NCBI RefSeq assembly: GCF_020564355.1
Contig: NZ_JAJCRR010000005.1
Location: forward strand, 62,001-126,000
Source of the DNA: Lachnospira pectinoschiza
Lineage (GTDB): Bacteria > Bacillota > Clostridia > Lachnospirales > Lachnospiraceae
Direction: 5' to 3'
DNA: 64,000 nt
Part shown: piece by piece, positions 34,642 to 43,197 of the stretch
Layout of the letters: each line of letters opens with the position of its first letter
Position numbering within the stretch: position 1 is the stretch's first letter
The notes under the pieces: model-generated
Told to the model about the DNA's origin: nothing
The model's input: the letters and a program-made list of their open reading frames with translations, nothing else
Databases searched by the model: none
Translations under genes and position numbers: made by a program

Positions 34642-36335
34642 TTCATTATGTCTGTAAATATACCCCGACAGAACTGTTTCAGGGCTTTGGAGAAAAATGT
34701 GCGGTTTTGGAAGAAATGCCGGAAAATTTTGAAATGTCGGACCAGATTGCCCATGCAAATCTGTGCGGCTTCGGAAAATCCGTGATTCAGGCGGTGCTGG
34801 AAGGAAAGGCAGAGGAACTGGTGCTTGTCAACTGCTGTGATTCCATGCGGCGCGTGTATGATATTGTAGAAAGCACCGGAAAATGTAAATTTCTTTATAT
34901 GCTGGATATTCCGCATGACGATGAGGAATGTGAAAAAGTGAAATTTGCCGTTTCAATTTGCCGGTTGAAAGAAGCTTATGAAGAATATTCCAGAAAAAAA
35001 TTTGATAAATCACTGTTTTTGAAAGCATTTGAACAAAAGGATACCGAAAATAAACCGTATATTGGTGTGCTGGGCGTGCGTGTGAGCGGCGTGCTAGAGC
35101 AGATGATTCGCGAAAATATCCAGATGAACGTAGAAAATCTGACCTGTACAGGCGGGCGCAGGCTGGCGGTGATTCCAGAAGATTTGCAGAAAATGGAGGA
35201 AGAAGCAATGTTTCTTGCGTATGCAGATACACTGCTTTGTCAGATGCCGTGTTTCAGAATGAACAACAGCACCCGCAGAAATCGGCTGTATCTGGATCCG
35301 TATTTAAAAGGAATCATTTATCATACAATTAAGTTTTGTGATTATTACGGATTTGAATATGCAAGTATTAAAAAGAACATCAAAGTTCCGATGCTTAAAA
35401 TAGAAACGGATTTTACAAGCCAGAGCGCAGGACAGTTACTGACGAGAATCCAGGCATTTTCAGAAACGATAGAAGGTGCGGAGGACACTAATCCGGGAAA
35501 GGAAATCAGCGAGGAGGCAAAGAAAAGAATGGAATCAGGAGTTTACTATACAGCCGGAATTGACAGCGGTTCAACCAGTACAGATGTGGTCATTTTGGAT
35601 CAGAACGGAAAAATTAAGTCGACAATGATTATCCCGACCGGTGGCGGGGCAATGATGAGTGCGGAAAAGAGTCTGGAACTGGCGGTGGAAAAAGCCGGTA
35701 TTCAAAAGGAAGAAATCGTAAGAATCGTGACGACGGGATACGGACGCGCTTATATTGACAGCGGCGATGACAGCATCACAGAGATTACCTGCCATGCAAA
35801 AGGAGCACATTATCTGAACCCGCGGGTACGCACGGTCATTGATATCGGCGGACAGGACATTAAGGCAATCAGCATTGATGAAAACGGCGCTGTAAAGAAT
35901 TTCCTGATGAATGATAAGTGCGCGGCGGGAACGGGACGTTTTCTTGAAATGATGGCAAGAACGCTCGGACTTTCACTGGAGGAAATGAGCACAAAGGGAC
36001 TGGAGTGGAAGGAAAATGTTGTAATTTCCAGTATGTGCACGGTTTTCGCGGAATCGGAAGTGGTATCCCTCGTTGCCCAGAATAAAAATGTGGCAGACAT
36101 TATCCACGGCTTAAATGTTTCTGTCGCTTCAAAAGTAGGGGCGCTTGCCGCCCGCCTCGGAAAGAACAATCCGGGAGAATATATGATGACCGGCGGCGTT
36201 GCCAAAAACAAAGGAATCACCAATGCCCTCGAAGAAAAGCTCGGCGCAAAGCTGTATATCTGCGATGAGGCACAGCTTTGCGGTGCGCTGGGAGCGGCGC
36301 TGTTTGCGTATGAGAAGTGCAAGCAGGGGGAATAG
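34638..36335 (+). CDS. Fused dehydratase subunit and HgdC-type activator ATPase
   Basis: The 565-residue protein combines two proteins that are often separate. Residues 1-270 look like a 2-hydroxyacyl-CoA dehydratase subunit (VNCCDSMRRVYD, MLDIPHDDEE, TCTGGRR). Residues 300-565 are the ASKHA-fold activator ATPase: YYTAGIDSGSTSTDVVIL, RIVTTGYGRAYI, VIDIGGQDIKAI, and the cluster-binding NDKCAAGTGRFLE and VISSMCTVFAESEVVS cysteines. The activator reduces the dehydratase by ATP-driven electron transfer. Start ATG 34638 is coupled to the previous stop. Confidence 0.87.
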   Translation: MIHYVCKYTPTELFQGFGEKCAVLEEMPENFEMSDQIAHANLCGFGKSVIQAVLEGKAEELVLVNCCDSMRRVYDIVESTGKCKFLYMLDIPHDDEECEKVKFAVSICRLKEAYEEYSRKKFDKSLFLKAFEQKDTENKPYIGVLGVRVSGVLEQMIRENIQMNVENLTCTGGRRLAVIPEDLQKMEEEAMFLAYADTLLCQMPCFRMNNSTRRNRLYLDPYLKGIIYHTIKFCDYYGFEYASIKKNIKVPMLKIETDFTSQSAGQLLTRIQAFSETIEGAEDTNPGKEISEEAKKRMESGVYYTAGIDSGSTSTDVVILDQNGKIKSTMIIPTGGGAMMSAEKSLELAVEKAGIQKEEIVRIVTTGYGRAYIDSGDDSITEITCHAKGAHYLNPRVRTVIDIGGQDIKAISIDENGAVKNFLMNDKCAAGTGRFLEMMARTLGLSLEEMSTKGLEWKENVVISSMCTVFAESEVVSLVAQNKNVADIIHGLNVSVASKVGALAARLGKNNPGEYMMTGGVAKNKGITNALEEKLGAKLYICDEAQLCGALGAALFAYEKCKQGE

Positions 36336-36352
36336 GCGAGCGTTAAACAGCA

Positions 36353-36493
36353 TATCAACAAAAAGCAACAGGAGAAAGAATCAGAGAACTTTTGTTGAAG
36401 CGTGGGTATTCAGTAAAAGATATTCAAGGAGTAATGGGATTTGAAAATCTACAGGCGGTCTATAAATGTATAAATGGCTTTTGGATAAGATGA
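36353..36493 (+). pseudogene. Remnant of an XRE-family helix-turn-helix protein
   Basis: A 46-codon open stretch without a start codon reads TGERIRELLLKRGYSVKDIQ and GVMGFENLQAVYKCINGFW before a stop. This matches the helix-turn-helix of small XRE regulators (normally ending ...YKWQNG and continuing 30 more residues). It is cut at both ends. Confidence 0.65.
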
Positions 36494-36510
36494 TATTTCT
36501 ATTTAGAGAA

Positions 36511-36723
36511 ATGAGTGAGGAAACATGCCGGAAGGAAAATCCATATCAGAAAGAATATGAGGATACGTTGCAAGAATTTCAAATAAAATATGGAATATTT
36601 GGTGAAAAACTTGAAGAAGGAAAGAAAAATAAACTTGGCAGAGTAGTACACTTTCCAAGTGAAATACCAGAGTACAAGGACATTGAGGATAAGTATTATA
36701 CAGAAGAGAGAGTATTAAGGTAG
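36511..36723 (+). CDS. Small hypothetical protein or gene fragment
   Basis: A 70-residue frame (MSEETCRKENPYQKEYEDTL start; an upstream ATG at 36466 is also possible) is Glu/Lys-rich and mostly helical. No ribosome site is convincing and no family is recognised. It lies among gene remnants, so it may itself be the tail of a lost gene. Confidence 0.3.
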   Translation: MSEETCRKENPYQKEYEDTLQEFQIKYGIFGEKLEEGKKNKLGRVVHFPSEIPEYKDIEDKYYTEERVLR

Positions 36724-37203
36724 TATAGGTGAAATTGCAAAAATCAAGCATTAGAACTGTTTTCTAAATGATCTTATTCGTTGTAGGATTAGAAATTATG
36801 GGCATGTCGGATATTAGATTGTCTGATATGCTCTATTTATGTTTTATGTATTCTATTATGTATTTACGGCTCTAAGTCTATAAGATGTGGTAAGTCTGCA
36901 ATTATACTATTGTAAGCGGTTATTATGGCGAATTGTGCATAAAATATTAAATTAAGATGATATAAGAGAACTCGGTATTGGTTGAGGTGTAATGATTTTT
37001 CTAATACTGGTTGAAAATTAGGGGAAGAAATGTTATGATATATATAGAAAATAAAGTATATTGTTTAAACAGATAATGTTAATGATAAATTATTATAAGT
37101 CGATTAAGAAGTTAGATAATAAAGGTATAACTACTTAGGTTATAAGGCAAAAAGTTTTGAGGATACAAAGCACATTGACGAAAATTTAAAAGAGGTATAA
37201 CCT
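36724..37203 (+). promoter_or_regulatory. Gene-poor region with a hairpin and the promoter of the antitoxin-like gene
   Basis: Very AT-rich. A hairpin pairs GGGCATGTCGGA (near 36808) with TCTGATATGCTC downstream. TTGAAA (37011-37016) and TATGAT (37034-37039) with a 17-bp spacer form the only good promoter, giving a leader of about 160 bases before 37204. No open frame of note. Confidence 0.45.
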
Positions 37204-37428
37204 ATGTTAGCGGCAGTAAAGGGAATTGTACAAGGCAACACAGTTGTTATTGAAGATGAAGATATTAGAGATTATAACGGAACGGAGGTTATTGTTACGC
37301 TGTTAAATTATCCACAGAGAAAAGTAGAGAAAGCACCTGTTGACTGGGACAGTTTTGTTACTCCAAGCGAAAGAGGACAGCATGTAGATGAATATATGAA
37401 GGAGATGCGTGAAAATGACAGATTATAA
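37204..37428 (+). CDS. Antitoxin-like protein paired with a broken PIN toxin
   Basis: The 74-residue product starts with a beta-rich segment (AAVKGIVQGNTVVIEDEDI) like the AbrB/DUF104-type N-termini of small antitoxins and ends with a charged helix (GQHVDEYMKEMRENDRL). It overlaps the start of a PIN-domain gene by 14 bases, the standard antitoxin-toxin organisation. Antitoxin function is inferred from that neighbour. Confidence 0.65.
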   Translation: MLAAVKGIVQGNTVVIEDEDIRDYNGTEVIVTLLNYPQRKVEKAPVDWDSFVTPSERGQHVDEYMKEMRENDRL

Positions 37429-37580
37429 GAAAGCATTTGTTGATACTGCACCATTCATATACTTCATTGAAAAAAGATGAAAATAACCCACAGTATTATG
37501 ACAAGGTAAAGAAATTTTTCAGTAATGGATATGAGGCAGATAAGGATAAGAATGATATGCCTATGGCTGTTTTATATTAG
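37415..37580 (+). pseudogene. PIN-domain (VapC-like) toxin, frameshifted and truncated
   Basis: ATG 37415 starts DYKKAFVDTAPFIYFIEK, which contains the first PIN acidic residue (VDTAPFIY). A one-base shift after IEK leads to a stop; restoring it gives DENNPQYYDKVKKFFSNGYE and then a stop after about 55 residues. The remaining catalytic acids of a normal 130-150-residue PIN protein are absent, so the toxin is dead while its partner gene is still intact. Confidence 0.7.
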
Positions 37581-37760
37581 AGAAGTTTTAGATATATGAT
37601 AAAGGTAGTATTTATCCGCTACGGTAGGTGTTCTCATTCTTGTTAAGTTTCCTTATTTTATAAAGGGTTTAACATAGCAGGACAAGATTTTACAATAATT
37701 TTGCAACTTTTGAGAGATGTTCCGATATGATAAAAAATTTGGTAAGAAGGAGATGAGTGT

Positions 37761-38510
37761 ATGAAATCAGGAAAATTTTTAGAAAGTTACGTACAATTTG
37801 TATATCAAAAATTGTTAGAGTTTTTAGATGAAGGCGCATCAGTATCAACTAATTTATTAATACAAGGAAAATCAGGAGTAAAACATGAATTTGACGTATA
37901 TTATGAATTTCAGCATTTGAATATTAAACATCGTATAGCTATAGAATGTAAAGAGTGGAATACCCCAGTTACTAAAGGTGAAGTAGGAGAGTTTGTTGCA
38001 AAACTTAATGATTTAAATAATATTTCAGGTGTGATGGTGGCTAAATCAGGATACCAATCAGGGGCAAGACAGTTTGCGGAAGCAAATGGTATTCAATTAA
38101 TGGAAGAAAAAGACTTACCCTCTTTTACAGATATAATTGCTGGAGTGGTAAAAAAAGCTTTTCTTCCGGATAAAAAAGTTAAAGGCGATCCTTTTTGGAC
38201 ACTGATGGAAATACAAAATGGAGAAACAACAGGAACATATTATGCTTTAGCTGACAAGGAGAAAACAATAGTCCCTTTCTTTTATTCGCAGGTTATAGCA
38301 GAAAAGTTACGTAAGAAATTACCCGATGGATATTGTTATGAAGTGAGAGGAGTTTCCCAGTATCAATTAAAGGGATTTATTGCTCAAATGGAAGTATTAG
38401 GTGTACAAGCAGCAATATATTATGTTCCTTTTTGGAACGAAGATGAAATAGATATACCATTTGCAATTATTCCAATTGAAAAATTGAAAGAGGAATATGT
38501 ATACATATAA
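37761..38510 (+). CDS. Mrr-like restriction endonuclease family protein
   Basis: The 249-residue protein has a PD-(D/E)XK-type core: HEFDVYYEF supplies the Asp and HRIAIECKEWNTPV the ExK, followed by a glycine-containing GVMVAKSGYQSGARQFAEANGI. This is the arrangement of Mrr_cat / type IV restriction-like nucleases, which often cut modified foreign DNA. The C-terminal 110 residues (FWTLMEIQNGETTGTYYA) form an extra domain I do not recognise. A ribosome site AAGGAG precedes ATG. It has its own transcription unit, ended by a hairpin. Confidence 0.78.
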   Translation: MKSGKFLESYVQFVYQKLLEFLDEGASVSTNLLIQGKSGVKHEFDVYYEFQHLNIKHRIAIECKEWNTPVTKGEVGEFVAKLNDLNNISGVMVAKSGYQSGARQFAEANGIQLMEEKDLPSFTDIIAGVVKKAFLPDKKVKGDPFWTLMEIQNGETTGTYYALADKEKTIVPFFYSQVIAEKLRKKLPDGYCYEVRGVSQYQLKGFIAQMEVLGVQAAIYYVPFWNEDEIDIPFAIIPIEKLKEEYVYI

Positions 38511-38530
38511 ATTATACTAAAATAAGTGAG

Positions 38531-38570
38531 ACTAGATGTTGCTTTGTAAGGAAGTGGCATCCAGTTTTTT
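38531..38570 (+). terminator. Terminator of the Mrr-like gene
   Basis: CTAGATGTTGCTT pairs imperfectly (with wobble pairs) with AAGTGGCATCCAG, followed by seven T residues. Confidence 0.6.
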
Positions 38571-38735
38571 TAATTAAAGTTTCCTGCTTCGGCAAAAATA
38601 ATAGGGGAACGAGTGTAAAACATGGATTTATTGCCGATGATGTGGTATACTAACCATAGTAAACGTGATTTTTGAAATCATGATAATAAAAGGCTCACAG
38701 AATATGCTTTTTATCGTGTGAAAGGAGGGCGGCAG

Positions 38736-39626
38736 ATGCGATATCTTTCGGTTGCTGAAATGGCGAAAAAATGGGATGTATCTGAACGTAGTGTAAGAAA
38801 TTATTGTGCCCATGGTCGTGTGTCGGGAGCATTTCTTATCGGAAAGACATGGAATATTCCAGAAAATGTCCAAAAGCCAGAGCGCACTAACAAGAAGAAA
38901 GAAAAACCAACGACTTTACTGGATATTTTGCAGGATGAGAAGGTAAATAAATATTCTGGAGGCATTTATCATAAGACACAGATTGATTTAACATATAATT
39001 CAAACCACATGGAAGGCAGTCTGCTGACTCACGATCAGACCCGATATATCTTCGAGACAAATACCATTGGTATAGAAAAAGAAGTGCTCAATGTAGATGA
39101 TGTGATTGAAACAGCAAACCATTTCCGGTGTATTGATATGATTATTGATCACGCAAAATCGGCATTGACGGAAAAATTTATCAAGGAGCTGCATTTGATT
39201 CTGAAAAATGGCACCAGTGATTCCAGAAAGGATTGGTTTGCTGTCGGTGATTACAAGAAACTGCCAAATGAAGTCGGAGGTATGGAGACTGCACTTCCAG
39301 AAGAAGTTGCAGACAGGATGAAGAAATTGCTGTCGGAGTACAACAACAAGGAAGAAAAGACCTTTGACGATATTCTGGATTTTCATGTGAAGTTTGAACG
39401 TATTCATCCATTTCAGGATGGCAATGGTCGTGTGGGACGATTGATTATGTTCAAGGAATGCCTGAAATATAATATTGTTCCATTCATTATCGAGGATAAT
39501 TTGAAAATGTTTTATTATCGAGGATTGAAAGAATGGAACAATGAAAAAGGGTATTTGACTGATACTTGCCTGACAGCGCAAGATAGATATAAAGCATACT
39601 TGGATTATTTTAGAATTGCATATTAA
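38736..39626 (+). CDS. Fic family AMPylase-type protein with N-terminal HTH
   Basis: Fic proteins transfer AMP (or other nucleotides) from NTPs to target hydroxyls. This 296-residue member has a MerR-like helix-turn-helix at residues 1-45 (SVAEMAKKWDVSERSVRNYC). An inhibitory-helix-like SNHMEGS lies near residue 93, and the canonical active-site loop HPFQDGNGRVGR (HxFx(D/E)GNGRxxR) near residue 222. All catalytic residues are present. ATG 38736 follows AAGGAGGG. It lies immediately upstream of the YhcG nuclease and hsd genes, a frequent association in restriction islands. Confidence 0.92.
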   Translation: MRYLSVAEMAKKWDVSERSVRNYCAHGRVSGAFLIGKTWNIPENVQKPERTNKKKEKPTTLLDILQDEKVNKYSGGIYHKTQIDLTYNSNHMEGSLLTHDQTRYIFETNTIGIEKEVLNVDDVIETANHFRCIDMIIDHAKSALTEKFIKELHLILKNGTSDSRKDWFAVGDYKKLPNEVGGMETALPEEVADRMKKLLSEYNNKEEKTFDDILDFHVKFERIHPFQDGNGRVGRLIMFKECLKYNIVPFIIEDNLKMFYYRGLKEWNNEKGYLTDTCLTAQDRYKAYLDYFRIAY

Positions 39627-39665
39627 GAGAAAAAATAATGATAAGAATTACATGAAAGCGGGGCG

Positions 39666-40676
39666 ATGAGTGTGCTAATGAATACAGCTGAGTATCTTTC
39701 CATTATTGAAAATATCAAGAGTGAAATCAGGGCTGCACAATACCGTACAGCAGTTCATGCGAATGCAGATATGCTACTCCTTTACCATGATATAGGTTGT
39801 GTGATTAATGAACATAAATCATGGGGTAACAAGTTTATTGACAATCTTGCCACTGATATTAGGATTTCTTTTCCAGAGAGTAAGGGATATTCTGTTCGTA
39901 ATCTAAAATATATGGCAAAATTTGCTGAGACTTATCCTGATCGGGAATTTGTGCAGACGGTGTCTGCACAAATTCCGTGGTCCCATAATATTGCAATTTT
40001 GGAAAAAGTCAAAGACCCACAACAGCGTGTATGGTACATTGAAAAAACGGCTGAGAATGGATGGTCTCACAATGTTTTGATTCATCAAATCGAAAGTGGT
40101 TTGTATCAGCGGCAGGTTCTGGCAGATAAAGTTACAAATTTTGAGCACCGCTTACCGTCTCCACAAAGTGAGCTGGCAGTACAGACTATGAAAGATCCAT
40201 ATGTATTTGATTTTATTCCTTTTCGGGAAGATATGCTCGAACGGGATATTGAGCAGGCACTGGTTCGGGATGTCACAAAGCTCCTTTTGGAGCTTGGAAC
40301 AGGATTTGCTTTTTTGGGCAATCAGTATCACTTGAATGTAGGTGGGGATGATTTTTACATTGATTTGTTGTTCTATAACCTGAACCTTCGCTGTTATGTG
40401 GTTATCGAACTGAAAACTGGCGACTTCAAGCCGGAATATGCCGGTCAGCTAAACTTTTATTTGTCAGCCGTGGACGGTATTTTGAAAAAAGAGCAGGATA
40501 ATCCGTCCATTGGTTTGCTTCTGTGTAAAAGCAAAAACAATGTGGTTGCAGAATATTCGCTTAAGGATATATCAAAGCCGATTGGTGTAAGCGAGTATAA
40601 AATAACCAGCAGTCTGCCGGATGATCTGGAAAAGCAGCTGCCATCAGTTGAGGATATTCAGAAACGGATTAAGTAA
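39666..40676 (+). CDS. YhcG / DUF1016 family PD-(D/E)XK nuclease
   Basis: The 336-residue protein has the DUF1016 N-terminal domain (LLLYHDIGCVINEH, GYSVRNLKYMAKFAETYP, IPWSHNIAILEKVKD) and a C-terminal nuclease-like domain with DDFYIDLLFYNLNLRCYVVI and ELKTGDFKPEYAGQL, giving the D...ExK arrangement. Such proteins are frequently encoded inside type I restriction operons and are suspected defence or DNA-processing nucleases. It is separated by 40 bases from Fic and by 145 from hsdR. Confidence 0.9.
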   Translation: MSVLMNTAEYLSIIENIKSEIRAAQYRTAVHANADMLLLYHDIGCVINEHKSWGNKFIDNLATDIRISFPESKGYSVRNLKYMAKFAETYPDREFVQTVSAQIPWSHNIAILEKVKDPQQRVWYIEKTAENGWSHNVLIHQIESGLYQRQVLADKVTNFEHRLPSPQSELAVQTMKDPYVFDFIPFREDMLERDIEQALVRDVTKLLLELGTGFAFLGNQYHLNVGGDDFYIDLLFYNLNLRCYVVIELKTGDFKPEYAGQLNFYLSAVDGILKKEQDNPSIGLLLCKSKNNVVAEYSLKDISKPIGVSEYKITSSLPDDLEKQLPSVEDIQKRIK

Positions 40677-40821
40677 ACTTGATTTTAAAATTTGAATAAA
40701 TCTGCCGGAATTTTGGTGACTTTATATCAGAGTAGTATATTTTTTTAAGATACGACTTCCGATAAGTTCGGATTATGAGAAGCTTTCATGTAAGACGATG
40801 ATATGGAAGGAGGATGCACAA

Positions 40822-43161
40822 ATGAGCACTGTTCTACCTAAAAGTAAAATGTCAGAAGAAGATGTGAAATTACAGTATATTACCCCTGCAATTACCTCTA
40901 AATGGGACAGAAGTAAGATTACCATGGAGACACAGGTTACAGATGGTAAAATCAACTTGAAGGGAAATTTTGTATTCCGTGAAAAACCGAAGCGTGCAGA
41001 TTATATTTTATATCTGAACGCAAACAATCCGATTGCCATTATTGAAGCGAAAGATAATAAGCACAGCATTTCTCATGGTTTGCAACAGGCTATGACTTAT
41101 GCTAAGATGCTTGACCTTCCGTTTGCATATAGTTCAAATGGAGATGGATTCGCAGAGCATGATTTCCTTACGGGCAAAGAACGTCAGCTGAAAATGGATG
41201 AATTTCCGACAGAGGTGGAATTGGTTTCACGATTTAAAGAGGAATCTGGAATGACACCAACACAGGAAGCGGTAATTGAGCAGCCTTATTACAGCAGTCA
41301 AAATACATATCCACCTCGCTACTATCAGAGAATTGCTATTAACCGAACCGTAGATGCTATTGCAAGAGGGCAGAATCGTTTGTTGCTCGTTATGGCTACC
41401 GGTACAGGAAAAACATATACGGCTTTCCAGATTGTTTATCGTATGCTGCAAAGTGGATTAAAACGGAAAATTTTATATCTTGCTGACCGTAATATTCTTG
41501 TGGATCAGTCTATTCAGCAAGATTTTGCCCCGTTGGAAAAAGTGATTCACAAGATCAACGTATCCAAAGATGATAAAAGCACCATTACTTCTCATGAGGT
41601 GTATTTTTCGCTGTATCAGCAGTTGGTTGGTGACGATGATAAGGAACATTTCAGCGAGCTTTTTACACCGGATTTCTTTGATCTCATCATTGTAGATGAA
41701 TGCCATCGTGGTTCGGCAAAAGAGGAAAGCCGCTGGCGCAGGATTTTGGAATATTTCAGTTCTGCCACTCAGATTGGTATGACTGCAACTCCGAAGGAAA
41801 CGAAGTATATTTCCAATCTAAGCTATTTTGGCGAACCGATTTATATGTATAGCCTGAAAGAAGGAATCGAAGATGGTTTCCTTGCACCGTTCAAGGTTAT
41901 CAACATTATGACAGATATTGGGGACGGATGGAGACCTCGTAAGGGACAGAGAGACATTTATGGCAATGAAATAGAAGATCGCATTTATACCAACAGCGAT
42001 TATGATTACAATATTATCATCGAAGATCGTATTCAACAGGTGGCAGCCGAGATTACCCGCTATCTGAAAAGTACGGACAGAATGGCAAAAACGATTGTAT
42101 TTTGTGCAACGGAAGATGCAGCTGAGCGTATGCGTCAGGCATTGGTAAATCTGAACTCTGATATGGTAAAGGAAAATCCAGATTATGTTGTGCGTATTAC
42201 CGGCAGTGATGATTATGGAAAAAAGAAATTGGACTATTTTATTTCCGTCTCCGCACCGTATCCGGTGATTGCAACTACATCAAAACTTTTGTCTACCGGT
42301 GCAGACTGCAAGATGACAAAGCTGATTGTTTTGGATGAAATGATTGGTTCCATGACAGAATTTAAGCAAATTATCGGTCGTGGCACCAGACTGCGTGAAA
42401 AAGAAGGAAAAACACATTTTGTTGTTATGGATTTTCGCAATGTTACCAGATTATTTGCTGATCCTGACTGGGACGGTCCAATTATGATTGATCCTGGGTT
42501 CACGCCGAGAGGGCAGACAACACCACCCACTCCGGAACCAGATGATCCACCTGTTCCGATTGACCCACCGGGACCGAAAAATCCCAAACCTATTGTCAGC
42601 CGTGATGGTTGCAAGGTAGAAATTATCCATAAAACGGTATCGGTATATGATGCAAATGGAAAATTGCTCCGACAGGAAAGTATTGTGGATTACACAAAAG
42701 AAAATATCCGTGGTGAATATGCCTCTTTGGATAATTTCATTCGTCAATGGTCAAAGGAAGAAAAGAAAGAAAAAATCAGGGAAATGCTACTGGAGCGTGG
42801 TATTGATCTGGAATTGATGAAATCAGAGCAGAATATGTCAGATATGGATGATTTTGATTTTATCTGCCATGTGGCGTTTGACAAGAAGCCGTTGACCCGT
42901 AGAGAGCGAGCTAACAATGTGAAGAAAAAGGATTTTCTTAGCAAATATAGTGGTATTGCAAGAGAAGTGCTGGAAAGCCTTCTTGATAAGTATATGAATA
43001 CTGGAATTTACGAAATTGAGAAAACAGAGATTTTAAAACTTGATCCATTCCAGAAACTTGGAAAACCTGCAAAAATTGCCGGATATTTTGGAGGAAAAGC
43101 CGGTTATATGCAGGCAGTCAAAGAACTTGAAGAAGCGATTTATGCGGATGAAGCTGTATAA
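40822..43161 (+). CDS. hsdR: Type I restriction enzyme R subunit
   Basis: The 779-residue subunit translocates and cuts DNA. The N-terminal nuclease domain carries ADYILYLNANNPIAIIEAKD (D...ExK). The SF2 motor shows MATGTGKTYTAF (Walker A), IIVDECHRGSAK (Walker B) and IGMTATPKE, and QIIGRGTRLREKEGK is motif VI. An unusual proline-rich linker (TPPTPEPDDPPVPIDPPG, about residues 561-580) joins motor and C-terminal helical domain. ATG 40822 follows AAGGAGG; an upstream ATG at 40798 is on the wrong side of that site. Confidence 0.95.
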   Translation: MSTVLPKSKMSEEDVKLQYITPAITSKWDRSKITMETQVTDGKINLKGNFVFREKPKRADYILYLNANNPIAIIEAKDNKHSISHGLQQAMTYAKMLDLPFAYSSNGDGFAEHDFLTGKERQLKMDEFPTEVELVSRFKEESGMTPTQEAVIEQPYYSSQNTYPPRYYQRIAINRTVDAIARGQNRLLLVMATGTGKTYTAFQIVYRMLQSGLKRKILYLADRNILVDQSIQQDFAPLEKVIHKINVSKDDKSTITSHEVYFSLYQQLVGDDDKEHFSELFTPDFFDLIIVDECHRGSAKEESRWRRILEYFSSATQIGMTATPKETKYISNLSYFGEPIYMYSLKEGIEDGFLAPFKVINIMTDIGDGWRPRKGQRDIYGNEIEDRIYTNSDYDYNIIIEDRIQQVAAEITRYLKSTDRMAKTIVFCATEDAAERMRQALVNLNSDMVKENPDYVVRITGSDDYGKKKLDYFISVSAPYPVIATTSKLLSTGADCKMTKLIVLDEMIGSMTEFKQIIGRGTRLREKEGKTHFVVMDFRNVTRLFADPDWDGPIMIDPGFTPRGQTTPPTPEPDDPPVPIDPPGPKNPKPIVSRDGCKVEIIHKTVSVYDANGKLLRQESIVDYTKENIRGEYASLDNFIRQWSKEEKKEKIREMLLERGIDLELMKSEQNMSDMDDFDFICHVAFDKKPLTRRERANNVKKKDFLSKYSGIAREVLESLLDKYMNTGIYEIEKTEILKLDPFQKLGKPAKIAGYFGGKAGYMQAVKELEEAIYADEAV

Positions 43162-43197
43162 GTTATAGGAAAACAAAAAATTAAGGCGGTATAGAAG

